Notes: generated by a model from the letters alone, not told the origin. A DNA stretch of 64,000 nt from Kosakonia radicincitans DSM 16656 (GCF_000280495.2 NZ_CP018016.1:1240001-1304000); one strand, 5' to 3'. Positions 21,246 through 30,819 are shown, numbered from the stretch's first letter. Translations and numbers: made by a program.

Positions 21246-22003
21246 AAAACGTCTCTCGTCTGACATCCAGAGTGATTGGCCTCGGTGCTGTGCTGGCAGG
21301 GATCCTGCTGCCAGCGCACTTCGCCTGGGCGGCAAATAACGACATCATGCTTACCCATTCCGCGAATGGCGAAAGCTGGTCTCTGCCGGTGCAAACGCTG
21401 GTGTTAATGACCTCGCTGACGTTTTTACCTGCGGTGTTGCTGATGATGACCGGGTTCACCCGCATCGTGATTGTGCTCGGTCTGCTGCGCAACGCACTCG
21501 GCACTGCCAGTACGCCGCCTAACCAGGTGCTGCTGGGGCTGGCGCTGTTCCTGACTTTTTTCGTGATGTCGCCGGTTGCTAACCGCATCTATGACGAAGC
21601 CTGGTTGCCGCTGTCGCAGGACAAAATTTCCATGGAAGTGGCATTGCAGAAAGGGTCGCAGCCGCTGCGCGCCTTTATGCTCAAACAGACCCGTGAAACG
21701 GATTTAGCACTCTTTTCCCGTATTGCGAAAGCCGCTGAATTTAATACGCCAGAGGATGTTCCGATGAGCATTCTGGTGCCCGCGTTCGTGACCAGCGAAC
21801 TGAAAACTGGCTTCCAGATTGGTTTCACAATGTTCATCCCGTTCCTGATTATCGATCTGGTGGTAGCAAGTATTTTGATGGCGCTGGGAATGATGATGGT
21901 TCCCCCGGCGACAATTTCTCTGCCGTTCAAGCTGATGTTGTTTGTGCTGGTGGATGGGTGGCAACTGATTATCGGTTCGCTGGCAGACAGTTTTTTCCGC
22001 TAA
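21242..22003 (+). CDS. fliP: Flagellar export pore protein FliP
   Basis: 253-residue core export-gate protein with a cleavable signal peptide (to about residue 29), four membrane segments and the family motifs [15 protein letters not shown] and [16 protein letters not shown]. Confidence 0.97.
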   Translation: MKNVSRLTSRVIGLGAVLAGILLPAHFAWAANNDIMLTHSANGESWSLPVQTLVLMTSLTFLPAVLLMMTGFTRIVIVLGLLRNALGTASTPPNQVLLGLALFLTFFVMSPVANRIYDEAWLPLSQDKISMEVALQKGSQPLRAFMLKQTRETDLALFSRIAKAAEFNTPEDVPMSILVPAFVTSELKTGFQIGFTMFIPFLIIDLVVASILMALGMMMVPPATISLPFKLMLFVLVDGWQLIIGSLADSFFR

Positions 22004-22016
22004 GTGAGAGAAGAGA

Positions 22017-22283
22017 ATGACTCCGGAAAGTGTAATGTCGTTGGCGTTTCAGGCCACCAAAGTTGGGCTGCTGGTTGCTGCGCCTTTATTGTTAGCCGCA
22101 CTGGCTGCGGGTCTGATTGTCAGTATTTTGCAGGCGTCGACACAGATCAACGAAATGACCCTGTCGTTTATTCCCAAGATCCTGACGATTATTGTGGTGC
22201 TGATTGCCTGTGGGCCGTGGATGCTGGCGACGCTGGTGGATTATATGCACGGTTTGTTTAGCTCGCTTGCCAGCCTTCGTTAA
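22017..22283 (+). CDS. fliQ: Flagellar export gate protein FliQ
   Basis: 88-residue, two-span membrane protein of the FliPQR gate, starting MTPESVMSLAFQATKV and containing ASTQINEMTLSFIPKI. It is preceded by GAGAAGAGA. Confidence 0.96.
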   Translation: MTPESVMSLAFQATKVGLLVAAPLLLAALAAGLIVSILQASTQINEMTLSFIPKILTIIVVLIACGPWMLATLVDYMHGLFSSLASLR

Positions 22284-22285
22284 CA

Positions 22286-23065
22286 ATGCTTACGCTCTCT
22301 CTGGCCAGCCTGTATCCGTATGTAAATCATTACTTTTGGCCGTGCCTGCGCATTCTCGCGCTCCTGGGCACCGCGCCGATTTTCAGTGAAAAACAGATCA
22401 ATGCGCGCATCAAAATTGCGCTGGCGCTGGTTTCAACCTTCTTAATTGCGCCGCAGTTACCCGATACAGGCATTGCGATTGCCTCGCTGGATGGCCTGAT
22501 GGCTGGTTGCCAGCAACTGATCATCGGCATCGCGATTGGCTTCTCCGTACAGTTGATTTTTGTCGCGGTACGCCACGCCGGTGAGTTGGTCGGTATGCAA
22601 ATGGGGCTGTCGATGGCGATGGTCTACGACCCGAGCGGCGGTACCAATATGCCGGTGGTGGCCCGCCTGCTGAACCTGTGCGTGACGCTGCTGTTCCTCG
22701 TTTTCAATGGTCACCTCTATCTGCTGGAAGTGGTGGCGAGCAGCTTCAACGCGTTCCCGGTCAGTGCCGCGCCGATGGGCGCTACGGGAATGATGGAGAT
22801 CGTCCGCGAGGGTCGCATGATCTTTCAGTACGGTTTTATGCTCGGTCTGCCGGTCATTACTTTGCTGCTGTGCCTCAACCTCACGCTGGGGTTGCTGAAC
22901 CGTCTGACACCGCAACTTTCTATTTTTATCGTCGGTTTTCCCGTCTCGCTGACTGTCGGCATGGTCGCCATGTCGCTGGTGATGTACACGCTTGCCCCCT
23001 TCTTTGAAAACATGATGGCGGGCATTTTCGACACTCTTTTCATCATTCTGAAAGGGTTCGGTTAA
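22286..23065 (+). CDS. fliR: Flagellar export gate protein FliR
   Basis: 259-residue, multi-span membrane protein completing the FliP5Q4R1 gate. It carries the block GMQMGLSMAMVYDPSGG and ends the export operon; a terminator follows directly. Confidence 0.96.
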   Translation: MLTLSLASLYPYVNHYFWPCLRILALLGTAPIFSEKQINARIKIALALVSTFLIAPQLPDTGIAIASLDGLMAGCQQLIIGIAIGFSVQLIFVAVRHAGELVGMQMGLSMAMVYDPSGGTNMPVVARLLNLCVTLLFLVFNGHLYLLEVVASSFNAFPVSAAPMGATGMMEIVREGRMIFQYGFMLGLPVITLLLCLNLTLGLLNRLTPQLSIFIVGFPVSLTVGMVAMSLVMYTLAPFFENMMAGIFDTLFIILKGFG

Positions 23066-23068
23066 CAC

Positions 23069-23098
23069 ACGCAGGAACAATGAGCCCTGCGTTTTTTT
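23069..23098 (+). terminator. Rho-independent terminator after fliR
   Basis: Stem ACGCAGG/CCTGCGT with seven T after it, immediately after the fliR stop. It separates the export operon from the following regulator gene. Confidence 0.85.
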
Positions 23099-23145
23099 GA
23101 CAACCTGCGTTCACATGAGGTGACGTAAAAACAGGCCCGGGAGCT

Positions 23146-23739
23146 ATGAACGGAAAATTATCATTAGCAGCTGCACATGTGTTGGTTCACAGTGGGGATA
23201 TTTTTGCTGCATCAGGTCTTATCAAGTTAATTAAACTCTATCGACCCAGTTTGAAGGTCTACCATATTCGCCGCGCGGAGGAGATGCGTCAGGTGAAAAA
23301 TAACAGACTACGGCTGGTGGTAGGGATTGCGACAGATGCAACCAACGTCGGGGATATGTCGCATCTGTTTGATAATATGCGCAAGGAAAATGCAAATTTA
23401 CCCTGTGTGTTATTAGGGGATAGCGGTAATTCACTCTTGTCCGCATTATTTCCGGAGATTCCGGTAATGGGACTGAATGCATCAATGACGGAAATCTTTG
23501 AGTTTCTGGCAAGCCACCTGGCGAGAAAAAACAGGCTTCCTCAACGCAGAACCACGACTACGCCGCTGCTTACGCTGCGTCAACGCGAAGTGCTTCGTAT
23601 GCTGGCCTGTGGCGCGAGCGCGCAGCAGGTTTCTGACTCTCTGGGGATCAGCCTGAAAACGGCTTATGTTCACCGACGTGATATTCTGATGCGCCTGAAT
23701 ATTTGTCCTACCTATTATCGCGGTATGTTTACCGAATAA
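23146..23739 (+). CDS. LuxR/NarL-type transcriptional regulator, unnamed
   Basis: 197-residue protein with a C-terminal LuxR-type helix-turn-helix (LTLRQREVLRMLACGASAQQ, then GISLKTAYVHRRDILMRL). The N-terminal about 120 residues look like a degenerate receiver fold without the usual acidic pocket, so phosphorylation is doubtful. The KTAYVHRR element recalls EcpR/MatA, a LuxR-type regulator that represses flagella in E. coli. Its slot (after fliR, facing flhDC) is where rcsA lies in E. coli, but the sequence is not RcsA. It has its own terminator. Confidence 0.82.
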   Translation: MNGKLSLAAAHVLVHSGDIFAASGLIKLIKLYRPSLKVYHIRRAEEMRQVKNNRLRLVVGIATDATNVGDMSHLFDNMRKENANLPCVLLGDSGNSLLSALFPEIPVMGLNASMTEIFEFLASHLARKNRLPQRRTTTTPLLTLRQREVLRMLACGASAQQVSDSLGISLKTAYVHRRDILMRLNICPTYYRGMFTE

Positions 23740-23752
23740 CGATAAAACGCGA

Positions 23753-23793
23753 CGGCCTCGCATTTTCAGGATTTTCCTGAATATGCGAGGCCG
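23753..23793. terminator. Bidirectional terminator between the luxR-type gene and flhC
   Basis: An 11-bp perfect stem (CGGCCTCGCAT/ATGCGAGGCCG) enclosing a second inverted repeat (TTCAGGA/TCCTGAA). The flanks are A-rich on the left and carry only short A runs on the right, so it is best read as a strong hairpin between convergent genes. Confidence 0.7.
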
Positions 23794-23837
23794 CCGAAAA
23801 CGTTTCAAGCACGGTATTAATATTTATCCCGACAAAC

Positions 23838-24395
23838 TTACGCAGAAGCTGACTGATTTAATCTGTCGCTTTTTTTCATGGCCCGCGATGGCGGAACACA
23901 TAAGCTACAGGTAAAACCGTTAAACATATGTTCTGGCGTGGTGATAAATTTCCCTTTGCATTCGCTGCATTCGGTCTGTTTTATCATGCCGTTATCAATA
24001 AACCGTAAGAGTGTCCACGCCCGCGTGAGATCCAGTACCGGCTTTTCCTCTGCATCCGCTAAACCTTGCGCCAGATAAATACGGTATGCTTTCAGCATCA
24101 GTTCTACCGGGCGACCAGATACAGATTTTTTGATGAAACAATAAATATTATAAAAAATAGAAGAATGAATATTCTGTTCCCAGGCCATATACCAGTCCGC
24201 AGAGAACGGCAATATACCTTTTGAGGGTGAACAGCCTTTCAGTTCTTTATAAAGTTTCAACAGCTTGCGACGACTGAGGCCAGTTTCGCTCTCCAGAACC
24301 TGCATTCTGGCGCCAAAAGTAATTAACTCAATGGCGATTTGCGCGTCCCTGATTTCAGACATAATGCTTTTATCACACATCATGTCATCCCTCAT
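23838..24395 (-). CDS. flhC: Flagellar master regulator FlhC
   Basis: 185-residue subunit of FlhD4C2, the activator of class II flagellar promoters. It has the conserved N-terminal blocks (ELITFGARMQVLESETGLSR) and the four-cysteine zinc site (CSECKG ... CSLC). The overall sequence differs clearly from E. coli FlhC and is shorter at the C-terminus, suggesting a cluster-specific or second copy; whether another flhDC exists elsewhere cannot be seen here. The start overlaps flhD by 4 bases. Confidence 0.94.
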   Translation of the reverse strand: MRDDMMCDKSIMSEIRDAQIAIELITFGARMQVLESETGLSRRKLLKLYKELKGCSPSKGILPFSADWYMAWEQNIHSSIFYNIYCFIKKSVSGRPVELMLKAYRIYLAQGLADAEEKPVLDLTRAWTLLRFIDNGMIKQTECSECKGKFITTPEHMFNGFTCSLCVPPSRAMKKSDRLNQSASA

Positions 24396-24733
24396 GCGGC
24401 TTTGCTTTCGTTGTCTTCAGAAAGCAAATTGCTCGATAAAATAATGCCAGTATGAAAACGCTGAAGCGCATCGATACGGGATTCTTTTGTCAAACAAGCA
24501 ATCAGTGCTTCATCATCAATACGCAGTCGGCTAATTAACTGACCGGTTGATGACAATTTAATGAGCTGCGGAAGAGATAACCCCTTGATGGTTTCCATCG
24601 TGGTTTCGTTCAACCCAAGGTGAAAACCTGCCGCAATGTTATCTTCGCGAATCAGACGCTGTGCCAGTAACAGATAGGACAGGTTCAGATCCTCAATAGA
24701 CTGCATTTGCTCATTCATATTTTGTTCGTGCAT
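24392..24733 (-). CDS. flhD: Flagellar master regulator FlhD
   Basis: 113-residue partner of FlhC (the dimeric helical regulator), containing DLNLSYLLLAQRLIREDN and a Cys near residue 80 (ALIACLTKESR). A clear AGGAG lies 6 bases before the ATG at 24733. It is translationally coupled to flhC. Confidence 0.94.
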   Translation of the reverse strand: MHEQNMNEQMQSIEDLNLSYLLLAQRLIREDNIAAGFHLGLNETTMETIKGLSLPQLIKLSSTGQLISRLRIDDEALIACLTKESRIDALQRFHTGIILSSNLLSEDNESKAA

Positions 24734-25222
24734 GTGTTTGCTCCTGAGAACAACATGTCAACAATCTGTTAACGATGTTTTTCTTAATTTAATAAAAGCG
24801 AGCAACCACTTATTTCGACAATAAAAAAACAAATAACAATTTAATAATAAATGAACTTCATACTACGGCGCATCATAGTGCGCTTATTGAGTAGTTTCTT
24901 AAGGGAGTATTCTTAAGACGAAAATAAGGATACACAAAAGAAAGTCGGCTAACAATACAATTGAAAGTAAAAAAGTAGGCGTTTCGTTAGTTTAAATAGA
25001 TGGTGGCGGCAGTTTTCTTCTCTTTTTCAACAGGATGCATTTATTTGGTGAATATTCTTGATATTAATAATTTAGCGGCGCTAAATGATAAGGAAATACA
25101 TTCTTATCTATTTGATGTGTTTGCGTAAATGAAGTTACAGGATAAATGTTAATGAATTTTAATAGGCTGTTACTTATTGGCTGAATATAAATTCAGATGT
25201 TGCGCGGTATTAACAAAATGCA
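24734..25222. other. Long AT-rich region upstream of flhD
   Basis: About 490 bp without a supported gene between flhD and the terminator of the secreted protease. It is strongly AT-rich, with a short inverted element around 24898-24919 (two TTCTTAAG-like copies). It must contain the flhDC class I promoter and leader. I could not identify CRP, RcsB or other operators with confidence. Confidence 0.5.
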
Positions 25223-25256
25223 TAAAAAAGGCGATGACGGATATCATCGCCTTTGA
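25223..25256 (-). terminator. Terminator of the S8-type secreted protein gene
   Basis: On the minus strand, a stem AAAGGCGATGA/TCATCGCCTTT is followed by TTTTTT, just after the stop codon of the gene at 25269. Confidence 0.85.
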
Positions 25257-25268
25257 TAACCAGATGAC

Positions 25269-28200
25269 TTAGTTAGAGAGTTTCCACGCCATTCCCCAGT
25301 TCAGACCGACGCCCGGCTCATAATGCAGCTGAGAAAACTCACCGGCCTGAGAACACCAGCCTGCAACAACGCACTCAAAGTTTTTGCCTTTGTGCGTCAC
25401 CACATCACCGGCTTTATACGCGGTGCCGAAGGCCCACTGCGGGTAGCCGCCGTCATCATTGCTGGCCTGCGCCGCAACGGTGATGGTCTTCGTCAGCACG
25501 CGGGATTGCGTTCCGGCTTTCACCGTGACATTCACCGCCAGGGTTTGCGGCTGGCTGGTTTTGGCGACGGTAAAGCGCTGGGACGCGAGGCCATTGCTGC
25601 CGCCCTGCGCGCCTGCTGGCAGCGACCAGTTATAGGTTGGCGCGCTGGTTGCTGCTTGTGCGGAGGTGACGAAGCCGTTGAAGGTCACGCTGTCGCCGTT
25701 ATCCGTGGAGGAGAGCGTCATTTGCAGCGCGTTAATAAACGCGGCATCGGTGTTCGGCACCTCTTTCGCCGGAACGGTGATGGTCTTCGTCAGCACGCGG
25801 GATTGCGTTCCGGCTTTCACCGTGACATTCACCGCCAGGGTTTGCGGCTGGCTGGTTTTGGCGACGGTAAAGCGCTGGGACGCGAGGCCATTGCTGCCGC
25901 CCTGCGCGCCTGCTGGCAGCGACCAGTTGTAGGTTGGCGCGCTGGTTGCTGCTTGTGCGGAAGTAACGTTGCCGCTGAAGGTCACGCTGTCGTCGTTGTC
26001 GGTGGAGGAGAGCGTCATTTGCAGCGCGTTAATAAACGCGGCATCGGTGTTCGTCACTTCTTTCGCCGGAACGGTGATGGTCTTCGTCAGCACGCGGGAT
26101 TGCGTTCCGGCTTTCACCGTGACATTCACCGCCAGGGTTTGCGGCTGGCTGGTTTTGGCGACGGTAAAGCGCTGGGACGCGAGGCCATTGCTGCCGCCCT
26201 GCGCACCTGCTGGCAGCGACCAGTTATAGGTTGGCGCGCTGGTTGCAGCTTGTGCGGAAGTAACGTTGCCGTTGAAGGTCACGCTGTCGCCGTTATCGGT
26301 AGTGGAGAACGCCATTTGCAGCGCGTTAATAAACGCGGCGTCGTTGTTCTGCACGGTTTCACCGATCACTTTGATCGTGTGTGTCGCGGTGGCGGTACGG
26401 GTGCCCTGCGCGGTGTTGGTGGCGGTCACTTCAGCCACATAGTCACCAGCTGTCAGTCCAGACTGGATCTGGCCGCTCTGATCGATGCCGTTGCTGACCA
26501 CCTGGCCGCCCTTCAGCAGACGCCAGGCATAGCCTGCCTGCTCGAAGTTCGCCTGGGTATACAGTTTCGCCGGGCTGGCGGTATCCATGCTTTTCACACC
26601 GGCAATGACGACTGCCGGTTTCGCCACCACGATGACCACTTCTGTGGAAGTGGCTTTGCCATTGCTGTTGGTGGCCGTCACCTGGAAGCGCGCCTGAGTG
26701 TCGCCCGCATTCGCCGGTACAGAGATGATGGTACGGTCGCTGGTGCTACCGCCGAGGCGAATGTTGCTGTTACCGGAAATGAATTTCCACTCCCAGGCGA
26801 CGTTGGTCTGATCGCTGCTGGCAACAACCGGGTAGCTCCAGGCCATATTGCTGGCAACGGTGTTGATAATGCGACGATCGACGTTGAGGACCGGTGCTTT
26901 GTCGTTTTCGCCGTCGTTGCTGGTCAGCGCCGGAACGGTAAGCGTCTGCGCCAGCACGCGGGATTCGGTACCGGCGTTCACCGTGACGTTCACCGTCAGC
27001 GTTTGCGGCTGGCTGGTTTTGGTGATGGTGAAACGCTGGGAAGGCAGGCCGTCAGTGCTGCCCTGTGCGCCCGCTGGCAGCGCCCAGTGATAAGACGGCG
27101 TGCTGGTCGCCGCTTGTGTGGAAGTGACGTTGCCGTTGAAGGTCACGCTGCGTTCGTTATCGGTGGCGGAAATCGCCATCTGCAATGCCTGAATGAAGGC
27201 GGCATCGTTGTTCTGTACCGCTTCACCGGTCACATTAATACTGTGGCGGGTGGTGGCCGTGCGCGTGCCCTGCGCGGTATTGGTGGCCGTCACTTCTGCC
27301 ATATAGTTGCCCGCAGGCAGACCGGCTTTGATCTGGCCGTTCTGATCGATGCCGCCAGTCACTGGCTGGCCATTTTTCAGCAACTGCCAGGCATAGCTTG
27401 CCTGCTCAAAGTTTGCCTGAGCGAACATTCTGGCCGGGCTGTTGGTGTCCATGCTGTCCACGCCGACGATAACCACCGTCGGTTGTGTAACAACGATCGT
27501 GACGTCGGTGGTGGAGGATTTACCGCTGCCGTTGGTCGCCGTCACCTGGAAACGCGCCTGAGTATCGCCCACGTTGCCCGGGACGATAATCGAGGTGCTG
27601 TCGCTGCTGGTATTGCTCAGGCGGATGCTGCTGTCGCCGGAAATGAATTTCCACTCCCAGGAGACGTTGGCCTGATCGCTGCTGGCGGTCACCGGATAGC
27701 TCCAGTTTGTGCTGGTGGCAACGGTATTGATGGTGGCGCGATCGACGCTGATAACCGGCGCTTCATCGGAGATGACTTCGCCGTCCAGCTCAAGGATCTT
27801 CTCGACCGCTCTGCCCATATCCGGTTGGGTACCGATAAGCGTGGAGGTATTACCCGCAAGCGGAGTGCCCGTGTCATGAATGATGTCTCGCATCTGGCGT
27901 GGGGTAACGGTTTTGCCGTGCGCTTTGGCGATACTGGAGAGGCTGGCAACGGCCCCGGCGATAATCGGGTTAGCCGACGAGGTACCGTTGAACTGCCAGG
28001 TATAGGTTTCGTTGGCATTCGGTCTGGCGAGATCACCATAGCCGGTACTGGTGACATATAAACCCCAGCTTGCGCTGGTGACACGGCTGCCGTAGTTACT
28101 GAAGCTGGCGCGCATGCTGTCTACCGGGTTGATTGCGCCCGCAAGAATGGCGCCGGAATCGCGTTTTTTGAGATCGAAAAGGCCGCCGAAGGCGCTGTTA

Positions 28201-29195
28201 TCGAGGTCAATATTGCCATTGGCAGCGGCTTCAATCACGTGTACGCCTTTGTCGGTCAGCGCTTTCAGCACATCAAAGTACGCCTGCTGGCTTTCGAGCG
28301 GCAGAGCGCACACGTCGGCACAGCCAACCTGCTGACCACCGGCAATCTCAAAACCAATCTGCACCACGTCCCCGGCTTGCAGACGCGGAATGGCGTTATA
28401 GAGTTGATCGCTGCCCGCTGCGGCGTACGCCATGCGCGTATTCCAGGCCAGGCCCTTCACGCCCGCACCGATATCCGTCGCTGCCATGATGCCCACCGAT
28501 GCGGTGTCATGGTCCGTCATCGCCTGGTTGTTATTCGGTGTACCCAGAATAAAGGCCGCTTTGGGCAGGTTAATATGGTTCTGGTTCCACATGCCCAGCT
28601 CATGGGACAAGATCGTGACGTTGGCACCCTCATGACCTTCAAACTGATTTACGCTGTCGCGGTTCACGCCGCCGAGGCTGTAGGAGGGGGAAGAGTCATG
28701 TGGTCCTTTGGTGTAATACTGCAACGAGCGATAATCGATAACTTTCAGTTGCTTCGCGGCGCGCCCTGTCTTTACCGCATCTTCGTGCGGTATCAGTTCC
28801 GCTTCCGGATAAACCACTTCAACGTTGGCATTTTGTTTTAGCTCTTCGACGATGCCGTTGATATACGCGATATCACGTTTGCGTTCGTCCGGAATGGCAA
28901 TGCGCAGGTAGCGGTCAAAACCGTACTTCGCATCCAGCGCCTGCAACTCACTTATTTCTGTCCCGCGTGCGGTGGCGTGCTTAAATGCCGCGTTAACGCT
29001 AAGAGACGAATCGCCGAGCGCTAACAGCGCGGGCAGTTGCTGACGAGTGAGGCCGGAGGCGGCCTTCATTTTGACCATAATGGCCGGGTAAGTATTGCCT
29101 TTCCAAGCGATCTGAATAACCGGAATATTTTCCGCCAGCGCAGAGAAAGAGGGGAGTACTGCGCAGATCAGTAACGCCAATGATTTAATTTTCAT
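25269..29195 (-). CDS. Secreted S8 (subtilisin-like) protein with Ig/PKD-like repeats and C-terminal chitin-binding-type module
   Basis: 1308 residues. A signal peptide (MKIKSLALLICAVLPSFSALA) is followed by a propeptide-like region and an S8 domain at about 180-470. The His motif is DHDTASVGIMAA (H229), the oxyanion region EAAANGN (N326/N328) and the Ser motif FNGTSSANP (S406). The position expected for the catalytic Asp reads ILSHELGMWNQNH, so the Asp seems replaced. Residues about 475-1245 are Ig/PKD-like repeats, three of them nearly identical. The last about 60 residues (YPQWAFGTAYKAGDVVTHKG ... WGMAWKLSN) resemble a CBM5/12-type module. The protein probably acts outside the cell on a polysaccharide-rich or proteinaceous surface; whether it cleaves peptide bonds is open. 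Confidence 0.85.
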   Translation of the reverse strand: MKIKSLALLICAVLPSFSALAENIPVIQIAWKGNTYPAIMVKMKAASGLTRQQLPALLALGDSSLSVNAAFKHATARGTEISELQALDAKYGFDRYLRIAIPDERKRDIAYINGIVEELKQNANVEVVYPEAELIPHEDAVKTGRAAKQLKVIDYRSLQYYTKGPHDSSPSYSLGGVNRDSVNQFEGHEGANVTILSHELGMWNQNHINLPKAAFILGTPNNNQAMTDHDTASVGIMAATDIGAGVKGLAWNTRMAYAAAGSDQLYNAIPRLQAGDVVQIGFEIAGGQQVGCADVCALPLESQQAYFDVLKALTDKGVHVIEAAANGNIDLDNSAFGGLFDLKKRDSGAILAGAINPVDSMRASFSNYGSRVTSASWGLYVTSTGYGDLARPNANETYTWQFNGTSSANPIIAGAVASLSSIAKAHGKTVTPRQMRDIIHDTGTPLAGNTSTLIGTQPDMGRAVEKILELDGEVISDEAPVISVDRATINTVATSTNWSYPVTASSDQANVSWEWKFISGDSSIRLSNTSSDSTSIIVPGNVGDTQARFQVTATNGSGKSSTTDVTIVVTQPTVVIVGVDSMDTNSPARMFAQANFEQASYAWQLLKNGQPVTGGIDQNGQIKAGLPAGNYMAEVTATNTAQGTRTATTRHSINVTGEAVQNNDAAFIQALQMAISATDNERSVTFNGNVTSTQAATSTPSYHWALPAGAQGSTDGLPSQRFTITKTSQPQTLTVNVTVNAGTESRVLAQTLTVPALTSNDGENDKAPVLNVDRRIINTVASNMAWSYPVVASSDQTNVAWEWKFISGNSNIRLGGSTSDRTIISVPANAGDTQARFQVTATNSNGKATSTEVVIVVAKPAVVIAGVKSMDTASPAKLYTQANFEQAGYAWRLLKGGQVVSNGIDQSGQIQSGLTAGDYVAEVTATNTAQGTRTATATHTIKVIGETVQNNDAAFINALQMAFSTTDNGDSVTFNGNVTSAQAATSAPTYNWSLPAGAQGGSNGLASQRFTVAKTSQPQTLAVNVTVKAGTQSRVLTKTITVPAKEVTNTDAAFINALQMTLSSTDNDDSVTFSGNVTSAQAATSAPTYNWSLPAGAQGGSNGLASQRFTVAKTSQPQTLAVNVTVKAGTQSRVLTKTITVPAKEVPNTDAAFINALQMTLSSTDNGDSVTFNGFVTSAQAATSAPTYNWSLPAGAQGGSNGLASQRFTVAKTSQPQTLAVNVTVKAGTQSRVLTKTITVAAQASNDDGGYPQWAFGTAYKAGDVVTHKGKNFECVVAGWCSQAGEFSQLHYEPGVGLNWGMAWKLSN
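25476..26341 (-). repeat. Three tandem 297-bp repeats inside the S8 protein gene
   Basis: Nearly identical units begin at 25476, 25773 and 26070 (period 297 bp, 99 codons), each encoding NTDAAFINALQM through QSRVLTKTITV. Two more divergent relatives lie further along at about 26342-27240. The near-identity at DNA level points to recent duplication or gene conversion. Confidence 0.92.
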
Positions 29196-29577
29196 TGCTC
29201 AAATTGTCCATAAATTATGTTTTCCCGATGCGGGAGTATTATTCGGAGGGGATAAACGTCTGAATATGGGAAATAGCTTCGATAGTGGTAGGGTTATGGA
29301 GCTGCGGGTAAAGAATCTGTCGACCCGGCTGAGATATTTTTATTTGTCTGTGAGAGCATTCTGTATTTTTGTCAGGGACAGGAAAAGAACTGTTTAATAT
29401 TATTAAATTTGATTTATTTCCTTAATGTTATTGATTTGAATTATATTGAAATAAATTGAAATATCGCCAAAGTAATTATCTTCATAATTTCATGTGAGTT
29501 TAACCGGGCATAACCGGCGACAGGTTTTCCCCTGGCCGGGTAGCAGCGACTTTTTTCCCGTCCACCAGAAGAATTCA
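29196..29577. other. Intergenic region between the S8 protein and the efflux operon
   Basis: 382 bp, AT-rich in its right half, between divergent genes. It must contain both promoters. I see no BaeR-type or other operator I can defend. A reading frame from 29494 joins mdtA in frame but has no good ribosome site. Confidence 0.5.
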
Positions 29578-30819
29578 ATGAAAACGAACGTATCCCCGAG
29601 CAATGGCTCCCGCTGGCTCAAATGGCTAATAGTGTTGATTTTGGTGTTGATTACAGCCGGTGTGGTGTGGCGTCTGCTGCCTGTGGGGAAAGGGCCCGGC
29701 GGTGATTTCCCTCCAGGCGGCGGGCCGCACGGGCACGGAGGATCTGGTGGTCCGATGGCGAGGCTGGGTGCCGGAACTACGCTGGTGCATAGCGGTACAG
29801 CAAGCGCGGCGGATGTGCCGGTCTACCTGAATGCGCTTGGCACCGTGATCCCCAACGCGTCGGTCACTGTCACCAGCCGGGTGGACGGGCAACTGGAAAA
29901 CGTGTTCTTCACCGAAGGGCAAAAAGTGGAAGCCGGGCAGTTGCTGGCGCAGATCGATCCGCGCACTTACCAGGCAACGCTGAAACAGTACCAGGGCGAA
30001 TTAAGCGAAAACAAAGCGTTGCTGCAAAGCGCAGAGCTGACGCTGGCGCGCTATCGCAAGCTGTATGCGCAGGACTCGCTGGCGCGCCAGGATCTGGATT
30101 CGCAAATCGCCACCGTCGGCCAGTATCGCGGTGCGGTGGCGTCCGACGAGGCGCAGATCGCCAGCGCGCAACTGAACATTGAGTACGCGCGTATTACCGC
30201 GCCGGTCAGCGGGCGCGTCGGCCTGCGGCTGGTCGATCCGGGCAATATGGTGCAAAGCTCCAGCACCACCGGGCTGGTGATCATTACCCAGATGCAGCCT
30301 GCGGCGGTGACCTTCAGCGTGCCGCAAAGCTATATTCCTGAACTGACGAAAACGCTGCACGCCGGCCAGACGTTACCTGCGACCGCTTTCGATGCCGACA
30401 ACAACAGCGTGCTGGACGAGGGCGCGGTGAAATTCATCAGCAACCAGATCGACACCAGCACCGGCACGGTTACCCTGAAAGCGCTGTTCCCCAATCAGAA
30501 CGAAGCGCTGTACGCCAACCAGTTTGTCAATCTGCGCTTGCAGACCCGCGTGCTGAAACAGGCCACGGTAGTGCCATCGCAGGCGCTGCAACTGAGCAGC
30601 GATGGCACCTTTGTCTGGCTGATCAACAAAGACAATACCGTTACCCGCAAAGCGGTGAAGACCGGCCCGGCATGGCAGAATAACCTGCAAGTGGTGCTCA
30701 CCGGCGTTGCGCCGGGCGACAGGCTGGTAACCGAAGGGATCGATCGTCTTAGCACGGGCAGCAAAGTGTCGGTCGTGGATGAAAGCCCGGCGAAAACGGC
30801 GGCGGCCAGCGCGAAATGA
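29578..30819 (+). CDS. mdtA: RND efflux membrane-fusion protein, MdtA/MuxA-like
   Basis: 413-residue periplasmic adaptor with an N-terminal membrane anchor (residues about 14-36), a Gly/Pro-rich stretch, lipoyl half-motifs ([21 protein letters not shown] and [20 protein letters not shown]) and a coiled-coil hairpin between them. I chose ATG 29578, with AGAAG upstream, over an in-frame ATG at 29494. It is the first gene of a four-gene pump operon and overlaps mdtB by 4 bases. Confidence 0.9.
   Translation: MKTNVSPSNGSRWLKWLIVLILVLITAGVVWRLLPVGKGPGGDFPPGGGPHGHGGSGGPMARLGAGTTLVHSGTASAADVPVYLNALGTVIPNASVTVTSRVDGQLENVFFTEGQKVEAGQLLAQIDPRTYQATLKQYQGELSENKALLQSAELTLARYRKLYAQDSLARQDLDSQIATVGQYRGAVASDEAQIASAQLNIEYARITAPVSGRVGLRLVDPGNMVQSSSTTGLVIITQMQPAAVTFSVPQSYIPELTKTLHAGQTLPATAFDADNNSVLDEGAVKFISNQIDTSTGTVTLKALFPNQNEALYANQFVNLRLQTRVLKQATVVPSQALQLSSDGTFVWLINKDNTVTRKAVKTGPAWQNNLQVVLTGVAPGDRLVTEGIDRLSTGSKVSVVDESPAKTAAASAK

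Noticed and set aside
23146..23739. RcsA
   Set aside because: The position after fliR fits E. coli rcsA, but the N-terminal and HTH sequences differ from RcsA.
1..24733. cheA, cheW, motA, motB, fliA, fliZ and flg genes
   Set aside because: Looked for in the flagellar cluster; no frame matches them.
25323..28061. A 912-codon open frame on the plus strand opposite the secreted S8 protein
   Set aside because: It is an antisense shadow of the repeats of a well-supported gene; composition is Gly/Arg/His-rich without any domain.
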